DNA of 64,000 bases from Cercospora beticola (Eukaryota; Ascomycota; Dothideomycetes; Mycosphaerellales; Mycosphaerellaceae): assembly GCF_033473495.1 (NCBI RefSeq), contig NC_088937.1, positions 2,666,001-2,730,000 of the forward strand, written 5' to 3'. The translations under genes were made by a program, and so were the position numbers. Of the stretch, positions 42,726-54,761 are shown piece by piece (the stretch's first letter is position 1; every line of letters starts with the position of its first letter). Below the pieces are notes generated by a model, which searched no databases, was not told the origin of the DNA, and saw only the letters and a list, made by a program, of their open reading frames with translations.

Positions 42726-45700
42726 ATGGCGCCGAAGTGGTCCACGAACGAGGCTCTTCGAGTCAGCCCTAAGGCACAAACAAGCAGTCCACAGCCCCTT
42801 CAGCACGCCGGGCCTGAGGCAATCGCCATCATCGGCATGGGTATGAGCCTTTTGCAATGGAAATCGTTTCAGCGCTGACCGCGATCTGCAGGATGTCGCT
42901 TCCCTGGCGACTCGAACACACCAGATGAGTTTTGGAATATGCTGCTCGAGAAGCGCAATGGCTTCTCGCGGCCACCGCCCTCACGATTCAACATAGAAGG
43001 CTTTCATTCCAAGAAGAAGAGGCCCGGATCAATACGACCCGAAGGCGCCTGCTTCGTTTCTGACACCATCTATGACTTCGATTCGCCATTCTTTGGCATA
43101 ACGAAGTCTGAGGCTGAGGCCATGGATCCTCAGCAACGAAAGCTGCTCGAGACTGTGTACGAAGCCCTCGAACAAGGCGGCATTACTCTTGAGCGTGTTT
43201 CCGGCTCAAAGACTGGGGTATACGTCGGGAACTTCAACTACGATTATGGCGTGCAGAACCTACGTGATGCAGATTACCCTCGCGACTACAGCATGACTGG
43301 ACAGGGTGTGACAATACTGGCAAATCGCATCAGTTACGTCTTCAACCTCACTGGACCGAGCGTGACGCTTGACACGGCCTGCTCTTCGTCCATGTACGCA
43401 ACTCACATGGCCTGCCGTGCTCTCTCATCTGGTGAGATCGATGGCGCCATCATTGGCGGCACGAATCTCATTCAGTCAATCGAGAACCACATGAGCACCG
43501 ATGCGATGGGTGTGCTGTCTCCGACTTCTCACAGTCACACCTTCGATTCCTCTGCTGACGGCTACGGTCGCGGAGAAGGCGTGGGTGCCATCTACGTGAA
43601 ACGCTTGTCTGACGCTCTCCGCGACGGCGACCCAATCCGTGGCCTGATTCGAGGTACTGCTGTCAACTCTTGTGGCAAGACCAGCGGTATCACACAACCA
43701 AGTGCCACAAGTCAAAGCGCAGTTATCCGCGACGCTTACGGATTCGCGAAGATTTCGGATCTTGACGAAACCGGCTACTTCGAGACACATGGCACAGGGA
43801 CCTCCGTTGGCGATCCCATTGAGCTGCACGGTATCGCAGATGTATTTGCATCATCAACGGGCCAGCGGCGACGACACCCCCTTTTGCTCGGCGGCGTGAA
43901 GCCCAACACTGGCCATGCCGAAGCTGCTTCTGCTATAGCGTCCATTCTGAAGGCCGCTTACATCTTGGAGAAAGGTACGATACCCGCGACTATTGGCATC
44001 AAGAAATTGAACGGGCAACTCGACTTCCGCGGCGGAGAACTGGAGGTGGTACAGGAGAACAGACACTGGCCCACTGAACATGAAATCCGGCGTGCTAGTG
44101 TGAATTCGTTCGGATATGGAGGCGCCAACGGTCACGCAATCGTCGAGGCAGTATCATCGGTCTTGCCCGGTTACCAGTCATTCAAAACGCGTGAAACTTC
44201 AAGACAAAATGTCACTACGGCAAAAATCACCGGTACCATGGGCTCTGGAGAATCTACATTCTTCACCAAGGAGAGAACACAATTCCTCCTTCCGTTCTCG
44301 GCTCATGACCTTGATACGCTCAGAGCCAACATTGCAGCCACGCGTGATGTGGCCGACCAATACGATACCGAAGACTTGGCTTATACGCTTGCTGCTCGGC
44401 GCTCACGCTTTTCTCATCGAGGCTATGCGGTCGTCAATAAGACGTCCACTGCCCATGACCTCGAAGAGCAGGCAATCAGCATTGGCAAGCGAGGGCATGG
44501 AGCCAACATCGTTTTTGTCTTCAATGGGCAAGGAGGTCAAAGCGTGCAGATGGGCAAAGACCTTATGCAAGATTTCCCGTCGTACTTGCAAAGCATTCGA
44601 GAACTTGACAAAGTCCTCCAATCCCTGGGAAAGCATGCACCCCCGTGGTCGCTCGAGACTGAACTGCTCAAGGCGGAAACCGCAAGTCGGGTGCAGGAGG
44701 CGCAGTTGTCTCAACCTCTCTGCACTGCTGTTCAAATTGCTCTGGTCGATCTGTTGGACACTTGGGACGTAAGAGCAAAGGCGACTGTTGGCCACTCTTC
44801 GGGTGAGATTGCTGCTGCGTACGCTGCTGGCACGATTTCCAGGTCGGAGGCTATAATTTTCGCTTACTTTCGTGGTGTTGCCGTCGTTGATGGTAATGAC
44901 AAGGGCCAAATGATTGCAGTGGGCTTGAGCGCGGAAGAGTGCGAGCCATATCTGGAAGACGGCGTCGTTATTGCTTGCTATAACTCGCCCATTTCGGTGA
45001 CTTTGAGTGGCGGCGCAGATGCCATCTCACACGTTCAAGCAAAGCTTGAGAGGGACAACATTTTCACGAGAGCGATCAATACGGGCGGGCGAGCCTACCA
45101 TTCACACCACATGGGAGAGCCAGCAATCAGCTACCTCGACAATTTACAACACGCCCTCAAACTGAATGATAGCATCGCGCAGAGATCAGGCAAGCTTGCA
45201 CGCGATGCCGTATTCTCGTCCTCGGTATACGGCACAGTGATGGAAACTGGCTTCCGCCCGGGACCTGAATACTGGACAAAGAATTTGAAATCTCCAGTGC
45301 TTTTCTCTCAAGCACTGCATGCTTTGCTGTCCAGCACCAAGCTCAAATTGGACACCATCATTGAGATAGGCCCCCACTGCACACTTGCGTCCCCCATCCG
45401 ACAGCTGAGAGACAAGCTCGACAGAAAGCACGAGGAACTCGCATATTTCGCATCACTCGTGCGGGGACACAACAGTACCTTGAAGATGCTGGACCTCGCC
45501 GGCGCCTTGTTCATTAAAGGTCACGACATTAGCCTCGCTGCGGTCAACTCCATCGAGCGGATGGTAGATGGCACCTTGAAGCGTACTGCTGGCAAAACGT
45601 TAGTGGACCTCCCACCCTACAAATGGAATTATGAGAACGGCAGAAACCTTCGTCTCAAGAACAGATTCACTGAAGAGTACCGACTGCGCAAGTTTCCACG

Positions 45701-48700
45701 GCATGATCTTCTAGGCTCTAGGATTACTGGCGGCATTCGGGACAGGCCACAATGGCGAAACCTCCTGGATCTCAAAGGTCTGTCATGGCTAGAGCAGCAC
45801 AAGCTGTCGGTGCAACCTGTGTTTCCAGCCATGGGATACATCGCAATCGCGGTCGAAGCCGCGCGCCAGTTCTTTTCCGAGTTTCTCATCTTCAGGAATC
45901 GATTCCGCTACGTCTTCCCTCAGATCACCATCAAAGCAGCACTGAACCTGCCAACCGCAGGTACTCACGTCGAGGTTCTGACGAGCATGCAATTCCAGCA
46001 GATCTCTGACTCCACTGCATCCAAAGAGACTGCTGTCTTTTCCATTCAATCCTGTAGCAACGGCATCTGGACGGAGCACGCTACAGGCAAAGTCAAGATT
46101 GAGCGAGGCGACCCAATGCAGCCACTTTTCGAAGAAGCCAAGCTGCAAGAGCCAAAGACAGCCCATACATGGTATCGAGGCTTCTCCAATGTCGATCTGA
46201 ACTATGGCGCCGCGTTCAGTGGTTTGAGCGACATTCGATCCGATCCGTGGGAGAACGAAGTGACCGCTTTGACGAAGTTGCTGCCCGCGGGCGTTGATCA
46301 AGATGACTCCCGCTACTTGGTGCACCCAGCAACTATGGACACATGCATTCAAGCAGCGTTGATAGCTGCTCATCACGGTTCGCTCAAGGATCTCCGTCAC
46401 TCCTTCATCCCAGTCAGCATGGACAATCTGGTCGTCTGGAACTACGACGGCCGTGACATTCCTGCATTGCAACCAGCAGATGGACGCGTACTGGCAGTTG
46501 GCAGCAAGAGCGGTGAGCGCAAGCTTGTTGGAACAATGCAACTCTTTGATCCGGAAGGTCGCCCGCTCTTTGCCATCGACCGGATCAATTGTGTCAAGTA
46601 CGCGGACAAGCTGATATCCAATACTCAGCCTGACAGCCATCCTCACCTTCGTGTAGTTTGGAAGCCAGATGTGGACCACCCTAATGCGTTTGCAACCCCA
46701 ATTCGAGTTCCACAAGCTCTATTACGGATGTGGGCAGAAAGCTTGGTCTCGACAGCGAGGACGCGCCTGACTCATCCAATAGCCAAAGCTGTTCTCGAAG
46801 CTCTGCCCGGAAACTATGCTTCTCAGGCCGTGGAAGAGCCCTCTCTTGATTTCGGGAGCGAAGGCATGGGTGAGGAGATCTTCGAGCTTGAAAGTTTGGT
46901 ATTGAACACCTTCCGGCATCTTGGTAAGGACTATCGACCACCAAGCGAAGGGGTCATGCCAGAGACATTCCAGAAAGCTCTCGACCTCGTCACCCACAAG
47001 CGGTCCAACCTGGATATCCTACTTCTGGTGGACGGAAACAACACCGACATCTTCCGCACACTCGAATCTACGCTTAAGAGCAAATCATCACTCAAGCGCT
47101 ATCGCACACTGGACATTGTCGTGACGAACGGTCAGGCAAATTCTACTCTGGTTCGGAGTCTTGCGGACTTTCGTCAGGTTCTATTCACCGAGAGCAACAT
47201 TTTCGCTTTCCCGGATGAAATGGCGACTGCCTACGATCTCATTGTCATTGCACAGCCGCCGTCCTATTTACAGAAACCCGTCATCCTGAACGAGTTTCTC
47301 AACGACATGAAACGACATCTCAAGGAGCGAGGACGACTTCTTATCGCCGAAGGTCGTCATGATCTGGATGCTGACACTGGCCATATCTTGGACACCATAG
47401 CCTCGGGGCTGGGCGAGTCCTTTTCCAGCCAACCTTTCGACAACTGGTCTGAAGCCATCAAGAAGCAAGACTTTGATGTTCGCTTCGCCGACTCGCAACC
47501 AACTGGCTGGACACTGCTCACTGCAGAGGTTTCGTCGCAGCAGAGGACTGCGGATCTCATCCTTCTTTCTCGCCAAGAAGACTGCAATGTGACTGAGGTC
47601 TTTCACAAAGGTCTTAAGAAAGCCGGCTTCCAGGTGTCTCGTGCAAGTCTCGCGAGTCACGACTTCGTGGCGAAAGACAACGCAACTTATGTCTCAATCG
47701 TCGAATTCGGGGACAGCTTGTTTGATACCCTTGACCCAGTGGAGTTTGGGAACCTGCAAGCGATTGCGAACAAGGCCGGTACTGTCGTCTGGACTACCAC
47801 TGGCAACCTCCTCGGCGAGGCTAATGCACGTGCTGCTGCCATTCTTGGTCTTGCACGCACTCTGCAGAATGAGAATCTGGCCCTGCAATTTTACACGATC
47901 GACCTCGATCACAAGAACGCGAAACTGGGTGCTTGCCAGGTAGCGTATCTCCTGCACAGCATTGACGCCGAGGATGCCGCGGGTGATAACGAGTTCGTGG
48001 TCAAGAATGGTGCTTATTACGTGAGCCGGTTGAGCGAGGACGTTACGCTCGATGCTGAGGTCCAGAAGAAAACCAGCAACAAGCTCACGAAGAAATCGGT
48101 TACTTCGGAATCGCCAGTTCGTCTCGCTATCGAGCGAGTCGGCGCCTTCGACACGCTTCACTTCGTCGCAGACGATCGCGATTCATCTCTCAAGATTGGG
48201 CAAGTCGAGGTCGCCGTGAAGTCTGTTGGCTTGAGCATGAAAGACGTTGCGAAATTTCAAGGAGACCCTGATTTCGAATCTCACTGTTACGAGGGTGCTG
48301 GGATCATCCGTCGTGTGGCACCGGGAGTCACCAAAGTTGCTGTCGGTGACTGCGTGACATGGATCGGAAAGGGCGCTTTCGCGAATGTCGAGCGCTTCGA
48401 CGCCATTCATGTCCACAAGCTCTCGCACACAGACAAGCTGGAAGTGGTCGCCGCGATGCCTCTTGCCTTTTCTACGGCCATCTATGGACTCCTGCATCGG
48501 GGCCGTCTCCGTTGGCGGGAGAGAGTCTTGATTCACTCCGCCACGGATGGCGTTGGCCTAGCTGCTATACAAGTGGCGAAGATGGTAGGCGCAGAGATCT
48601 TTGCGACCGTTGCTACAGAAAAGCAGAAGGCCTTTCTCATGAAGCACTACGGTCTTGACAACGCACATGTCTTCAGCTCTGCGGACACTGGCTTTGCGCA

Positions 48701-50285
48701 TGAAATAATGGACACAACGAAAGCCTATGGAATTGACGTCTGTTTAAGTTCTTTGGAAGGCGAGCTGCTGCACGCATCATGGGGTCTGATGGCCGTCGAT
48801 GGCCGCTACGTCAATTTCGGAAGCCACGATTCATTGGACCACGGCAGTCTTGACTTTGAGGTCTTCAAACGCAGTGCAACTTTCACCGCCTTTGACTTGG
48901 GAGCTCTGGCTGAGGAGCGTCCCCATGTTCTTGCCGGAGTCATGCAAGAGGTGCTTCAGTACTTCCGAGAAGGCAAAATCAAGCCTCTGCACCCAACTTA
49001 CACCTGCAGCGCCGGCGACATTGATGTCGCCTTTCAACAAGTCTCCCATGGCGATAACATCGGCAAGCTCGTTGTCAGTTTCGATGGCCAGCCATTGAAG
49101 GTAAGTGTTGGGGCTGCGACTCGCTTTTTCAGAGCATCAACTAACTTGTTCCAGGTGAAAGAAAATGCTGAAGGCGTCAAGTTCAGGTCTGACGGGACAT
49201 ACCTTTTGGTTGGCTGTCTTGGGGGGCTTGGTCGCTGCCTCTCACGCTGGATGGTCGAGAAAGGCGCCCGCAACTTGACCTTCTTGGGTCGTTCCGGCGC
49301 GAGCAGCAAAGCAGCTGCTCAATTTGTGTGCCAGCTGCAAGCTCGCGGCGTCACAGTCAACGTAATCAAAGGCGACGTGAGCAGCAAAGCCGATGTCGAG
49401 CGTGCGGTCGCCAACGCTGCTGTCCCAGTCCTCGGCGTTGTACAAGGAGCGATGGCGTTGCAAGATTTCCGTTTTGACAAGCTCAATCTGGATCAGTGGA
49501 ATGCGGCGATTCGTCCCAAGATTCATGGAACATTGAACCTACATGAAGCACTTTTCGGCCAACCACTGGAATTCTTCATCATGTTGTCTTCGATCGCAGG
49601 CATGACCGGAAACGCAACACAGTCGAACTACTGCACCGGAAACACCTTCATGGACTTTTTCGCACGCCATCGCAGACAACAAGGTCTTCCTGCTACGACG
49701 ATCGCTCTTACAATGGTACAAGAAATTGGCTTCGTGTCCCAAGACGAGAAGATTGAGCAAGGACTTGCTCACACTGGACTGGTAGCTATCAACGAGAAAG
49801 AGTTCATCGATCTGATGGAGACAGCTATGCTTCCGCAACCGAAGCCGACCTGGACTGGCGACGATAATGCAACTGCTCTGCTGATCTCCGGACTTGACCC
49901 AGCCAAGATCTCGCCCGATGTTCTCACTTCCGGCAACCGCTTCTGGCACCAGCCTCGTCTGGGTCCTCTCACAGTGGCATTAGAAGAGAAACTAGCAGAA
50001 AGCTCGGACGGCAACGATAAGCAAGCTGCACCTGGTCATGATCTTCCATCCCTCTTGGAAGCTGTCCAGAGGTATCTTGCAAAAACCTTTGGTATTTCGG
50101 CGGACGATGTGGATGAGTTGAAACCTTTGATCGACTTTGGTATGGACTCCATGATCGGCATCGCGCTGAGGAACTGGGTGTTTGCAACCTATGATGTGAA
50201 AATCCCGACATCGGATATCATGGGAACGACTCTAAGCGCGCGAACACTAGCGGAGCAGATCCACGATGGACTGCAAGCATCTTGA
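42726..50285 (+). CDS. Highly reducing type I polyketide synthase (KS-AT-DH-psiMT-ER-KR-ACP)
   Basis: An iterative multidomain enzyme that builds a reduced polyketide chain from malonyl-CoA. Exons: 42726-42840, 42892-49100, 49155-50285. The second intron (GTAAGT...TTCCAG, 54 bases) is a multiple of three without a stop, so it can also be read through; spliced length is 2,484 residues. KS: IAIIGMGCRFPG, DTACSSS with C202, HGTGTSVGDP, KPNTGHAEAA. AT: VFNGQGGQSVQMG, GHSSGE with S674. DH: H1008 in EQHKLSVQPVFP and D1188 in HPATMDTC. The methyltransferase region (about 1295-1725) lacks a glycine-rich SAM motif. ER: HSATDGVGLAA. KR: LLVGCLGGLGR, MLSSIAG, SNYCTGNTF. ACP: DFGMDSM with S2440. It ends at the carrier protein, so release needs another enzyme. 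The product is unknown. Confidence 0.96.
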
Positions 50286-50775
50286 GATGGACTTGTGCAG
50301 AGGTTATAGATGGTATTTTTGAGCTTCAACCCCAGGGCGAACAGGACAACGGTACGAGGTATTGGTGAGCACTCTCCACTCAGAAGGAACCGAACCGGAG
50401 ACACATGACTATGTAATGTCTGCATCACAAAAGTAGCTTCTTCAATCTGTGCCGATTTCAGACGGCGATCAATGTTTTCTCTCGCTGGATCAGCTGATTC
50501 TTACATGTTCTCCGTGTTGAACAGCTCAAAGTGGTAACGAACGAAGAAAGCCGAGCCAAAATAAATTTTGACAGTAAATGCAGGTGGAGAAACGGTTTTC
50601 GGTGCCGTGTCACGGTCCATAAGTCTGGATATGCAGCCATCAGCTAGCGTGCCATGAATCGACCGGGGCTTTCATTGGCTGAAACGCCGCGGAAGTGCCT
50701 CCATAGCCAGCCAGCACACCCATCCCATCCACGCTGCGACCTCACTCCACCATCATCCATTCGAGCAATGTCAAT
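50286..50775. other. Intergenic region after the polyketide synthase
   Basis: Nothing recognisable except the synthase 3' end and the short promoter of the ribosomal-protein gene. Confidence 0.5.
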
Positions 50776-51297
50776 ATGCCTCTCGCAGCGCTACGGTCGG
50801 TAGCAAAGCCACAAGTATATCCGTCATCGCCACTCAGCAACTTCATCTCTAACAACCTCCCAGAACGGCGTCGGCGCCTTCATCCTCCAATGCAAACGCC
50901 TCGACTTCCACTACTGCGACTGGGCCGGCAGCAGTAGAGGCCTCAAGTACGTCCACACCCCTCCGCATCTCACCCTCCCACACCGCCTAACATCCCATCC
51001 AGCGCCTTCATAAAATCCCACCTCTCCGCCTTCGCGAAACAAAACCCCTCAATCGAAATCACCGTCTCCCCTCGTCCCGGCCGACACCCCGTCATCACAG
51101 GTACCTACATCAATGGCCGAACGAAACCCGTCTGCGTGAGAAACATGGATCCGAATGAAATTATGCAGAAAGTTTTATTGCTGAGAAATGCGAATGGGGA
51201 GAAATTGAGGAGGGTGACGAAGCCTGTGAAGAGTTTGAATGAGAGTGTGAGAGGTGTGTGGAGTCCGCATCATATGGAGGTGCCGTATAAGATATGA
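50776..51297 (+). CDS. MRPL51: Mitochondrial large-subunit ribosomal protein mL43 (yeast Mrpl51)
   Basis: Three exons (50776-50814, 50864-50946, 51003-51297) encode 138 residues of the mitochondrial ribosomal protein family that shares the L51/S25/CI-B8 thioredoxin-like fold. After MPLAALRSVAKPQ comes NGVGAFILQCKRLDFHYCDW, then SRGLNAFI, FAKQNPSIEITVSPRPGRHPVI, TGTYINGRTKPVCVRNM and EVLL-like helix sequence ending in SVRGVWSPHHMEVPYKI; all are characteristic. Introns are GTATAT...CCCAG and GTACGT...TCCAG. Its presence 490 bases downstream suggests the metabolite locus does not continue to the right. Confidence 0.93.
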
Positions 51298-51901
51298 TGA
51301 ATCGGAGGGCGTGTTTGAAGCCCTATTTCTGGAGCGAGGGGCGACGGAATTCGGCATGAGGGAGTCAAAATGGGCGGCGCATGGGAGATGTGGGCGTGCT
51401 GGAAGATGTGTACGCCTGGGCGAAAGGTGTGACAATCTAGACTGCGGTTTTGGACGTCTCCTTGATTCGGGCGAAGCTTCAGGAAGTGGGAGAATGCGAT
51501 ACGGATCTGTGGACGTCACAAACATGCCCCTCCGACGCAGTCCTGTTGTCCAAACCTGACGGCACCCAGCTTCCAAAGCAAGAGGCGAATGTGCAGGCGA
51601 TCCATTGACGAGCAGCGTATGCGAGCAGATCCGAAAGGGCATCCTCCTGTGGCGAGGGCGGCGCGCACAACTATGACTATACACAAGGCCGAGGAGCAGC
51701 ATGCGTCTCTCTGGAAAGGCAGATCTATGGAGCACGCGGTCAGATACGACTTTAGAAACGCCAGTCTTGAAGCGCAAAGACCGAAAGCGAATGAAGCCGG
51801 TCACAATCCGACCGCAGAAGTCGGTAAATCTCATTACTCATGACTGTAGGTGTATTTACGAAATGCCGTGTTTATCAGGTTCCATTCCAAGATTCCCCGA
51901 C
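51298..51901. other. Intergenic region between convergent genes
   Basis: A 219-codon minus-strand frame (51834-51175) overlaps the ribosomal-protein gene and has no motif; it is regarded as a shadow. Nothing else is seen. Confidence 0.45.
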
Positions 51902-54074
51902 CTACACATCCCAACCTCCTGGTACCCCTCCGCCACCAGTAGTCTGCGCAGGTCCGGCGGGTTGCCAGACATACTGATCATAGTACGAAGGGTTCCAAGG
52001 TGTCGCAACCGGGGTGTAAGCCACTGTGGGCGCGAATGTCGGCGCAGTGGCATTGCTCCTTGCAGCATTCGCATTATACAAAGCTTGAATATCACGATTC
52101 CATTGTTCCAGGTCAGGGCGGATGATGCGACGGTCGTAGGTGAGCATGCCGTTGACTTCGCCCTCGACATCAGTACTACAAGTGATGTCAATAAATGTTC
52201 AGTATAGCAAGAATGCAAGTATACATACGTTTGAGTCCAGACACCTCCAGCACAAGAGTACAGCTCAACCTGAGACAAAAGCTCGTTAAGCAGAAAGTGA
52301 CCTCTGTAATTCCAGATATCGAGAGTCTCATCAATCTCATATGTCTGATTGATCTGGTTGATGGCTTGCTCGACCTTCCAGAGGTTTTCCGCAGAAACAT
52401 TGTGTCCAGTGCCACCGAACTCGCCTTGGAATCCAATACGTGATGGGTCGTGAGGCGAGCTGTTGATCGAATACCAAGGTGTTCCGCACTGAGGGTTAGC
52501 ATAGTGATGGTTGTCACTGAAGTCGCCTGCGCCATGGTCATACCAACCAGTGTTGGCGTTCACAAGTCGAGTTGGGTCTAGACTTCTCACGACGTCGGTC
52601 AATCCGAATTCCGGATATGGTTGCGTTGTAATCTGTCCCCAGCCCTCATTGTAGATGACCCAGGAGAAGATGGAAGTGTATGAGCGGAATTGAGTGACCA
52701 AGACCTCTAACTGGCGCTGAAATTCTTGTTGTTGAGCAGCATCCGGAAGTATAGTGACTGAGGTGCAATCTTCTAATGTCCTTGACTGACTAGGTCGTAG
52801 GGACGGCATGTCTTGCATCACGAGTAATCCTAGGCGGTCAGTTGCTTCGTAAAACAGCGGAGGCTCCACCTTGATCTGGTTGCCAATGTCAGCTATGCTC
52901 ATGACCGCTAGAAGCAGATACATACGTGTTTGCGCAACATGTTGTAACCTATGTCTTTCAAGACCTTCAAATCGTATACCATTGCATCGTACGTTGGGGG
53001 TGTGTAGAGCCCATCTGGCCAATACCCTTGATCAAGGGTTCCAAATGGGAAGTAAGAGGCACCATTCAGCAGGATGCGCTGCACACCATTTACTTCGCCT
53101 CGACTGATGGTTCTGAATCCACTGTAGCTTTGAATCTCATCGTCTCCAAGTTTGACGACAACGTCGTACAGAGTTGGGTTTTCCGGAGTCCATAGTCGTA
53201 CAGAGTCCACCTTGATGCTGAAAGCAGAGCCAGAGTTGCCACTTCCGGTTGCGACAGAATTGGTGGTGTTCTTTTCGTAGACCGTGACCTCGACATCAGA
53301 AGTCGAATTGTCAGCGGCAGTCACTGTAATGTTGAGATTGCCATCAGCGTCTCCGTTGACATCGAGCGAGCTGATATAATTGGTGGGCACAGATTCGAGC
53401 CAGACCGTCTGCCAGATGCCGCTGCAAGGCCTGTAGAAGATGTGCGAGGGCCTCAGGGTCTGCTTGCCGATGGGGATGACATATGGATCACTGTCCGTTG
53501 GGTCGTGGACAAAGACGACAAGCTCGTTCGTGCCGTTGCCTCCTGCTTGCAGCGCGTCCGTGATGTCGACCGAGAAAGCAAAGTAGCCACCTCGGTGGAA
53601 AGTAACGTTTTGGCCGTTCACAAAGACTGTCGCTTCGTAGTCTACAGCGTCGAAGTTGAGAAGTACACGACCGCCAGTCCAGTCTGTTGGTACGTCGAAT
53701 GTAGTGCGGTACCACGAGTACAATAAGTTCTCCCCTTGAATGCCGGAGAGTCCAGATTCAAGGCAGAAAGGCACAAGTACTTCCCTAGCAAGGTTCTGGC
53801 CGAAAGGAGGGTTGTTCAGAGCGTCCAGACTGGAGGCATTCGTATACTGCCAGATGCCACTCAAATTCTGCCATTGATCACGCTTGAGTTTTGGCCTTGG
53901 GTGCTGTGGCCAAGGCTTGGTGCCCACGCTACTGGTATAATCGGTGTCTAGAGGAGGTGTCTGAAGCTGATATGCCTGCGTCTCGTTCGTGGCCTGTCTG
54001 GTGAATTTGAGTGGTACATGTGCTGTAGCTGAAGTTAAGAGTAGAGCAGAATGAATGAACGAAGAGAAATGCAT
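51902..54074 (-). CDS. Secreted GH2 glycosidase (beta-galactosidase/beta-glucuronidase family)
   Basis: Three exons on the minus strand (54074-52926, 52875-52229, 52175-51902) encode 689 residues. A signal peptide (MHFSSFIHSALLLTSATAHV) starts at 54074, chosen over an in-frame ATG five codons upstream. The sugar-binding jelly-roll domain follows (PFCLESGLSGIQGENLLYSWYRTTF, ...FDAVDYEATVFVNGQNVTFHRGGYFAF), then the immunoglobulin-like domain and the TIM barrel. The acid/base is E460 in WVIYNEGWGQ; the nucleophile is most likely E535 in GFQGEFGG. Shorter than bacterial LacZ, as usual for this fungal group. The precise linkage (beta-galactoside, glucuronide or other) cannot be told. The next gene upstream on the same strand is a galactonate-dehydratase-like enzyme, which favours a galactose-containing substrate. 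Confidence 0.93.
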
Positions 54075-54761
54075 CTTTGCGAGCGGCACTGTTTCGCCGC
54101 CGTGAAGGTAATGCAGACAGAGATGCTAAGGAGGAGGAGTGATATGCCGTCACGTTGTTCGCTTGCCAGTGTGGAGTGCAGACTCACTCCCGCAGCAAAA
54201 AGGAGTCCGGACACCCTCTCGAGCGCCTGGAGAAGGTGGTATTCCCCGCATCGCGTTTGCACGAAGCTGTGTTTGCTGGAGGCATCACGCGCAGTCAACA
54301 TCGCGTGCCTGGCGATCCCATCCCGTGCTGGTGGAAGCTCCAAAGTCAATCTGCCCGACTTGTGGACTTGTCTTTCGCGGCGCGCCAAGTGCCACCGACA
54401 ACACTGTAACATCGCACACACTGCACAGGAGACACAAGCGCACGAGGTGTCGGGCGCACGCTGCTTGCGCGTGGACGACGTGAAGGGTGGCTGCAGCATT
54501 GGCAGAGGACTGAGAAGAGCAAGGCACAACACACTCGAGCGGAGACCAGGGCAATACGCGCGACGCGAATTCGAGACAAGGCAAAGGAGGAGATTCAAGT
54601 CGCGGTTGAAACGGATCACTAAGCAAAGAATCACTAACCAACGGGCTCGGGGTTTCGGGCAATGCGATAGGGGCGGTGAGCTCCATACAACATATGAACA
54701 GCACAGGCGATGCCTGCCTCTAGAAGAACATGTCGTGCTACCCGGCACTGAGGATGGGCGT
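54075..54761. other. Promoter region of the GH2 gene
   Basis: Two long overlapping frames on opposite strands (54051-54977 plus, 54748-54035 minus) run through here but overlap both neighbours and are arginine/cysteine-rich; neither is called. Confidence 0.5.

Noticed and set aside
45789..46715. 308-codon frame antisense to the polyketide synthase
   Set aside because: It lies wholly within the conserved dehydratase domain on the other strand.
51175..51834. 219-codon minus-strand frame
   Set aside because: It overlaps the third exon of the mL43 gene in antisense and has proline/arginine/histidine-rich chance composition.
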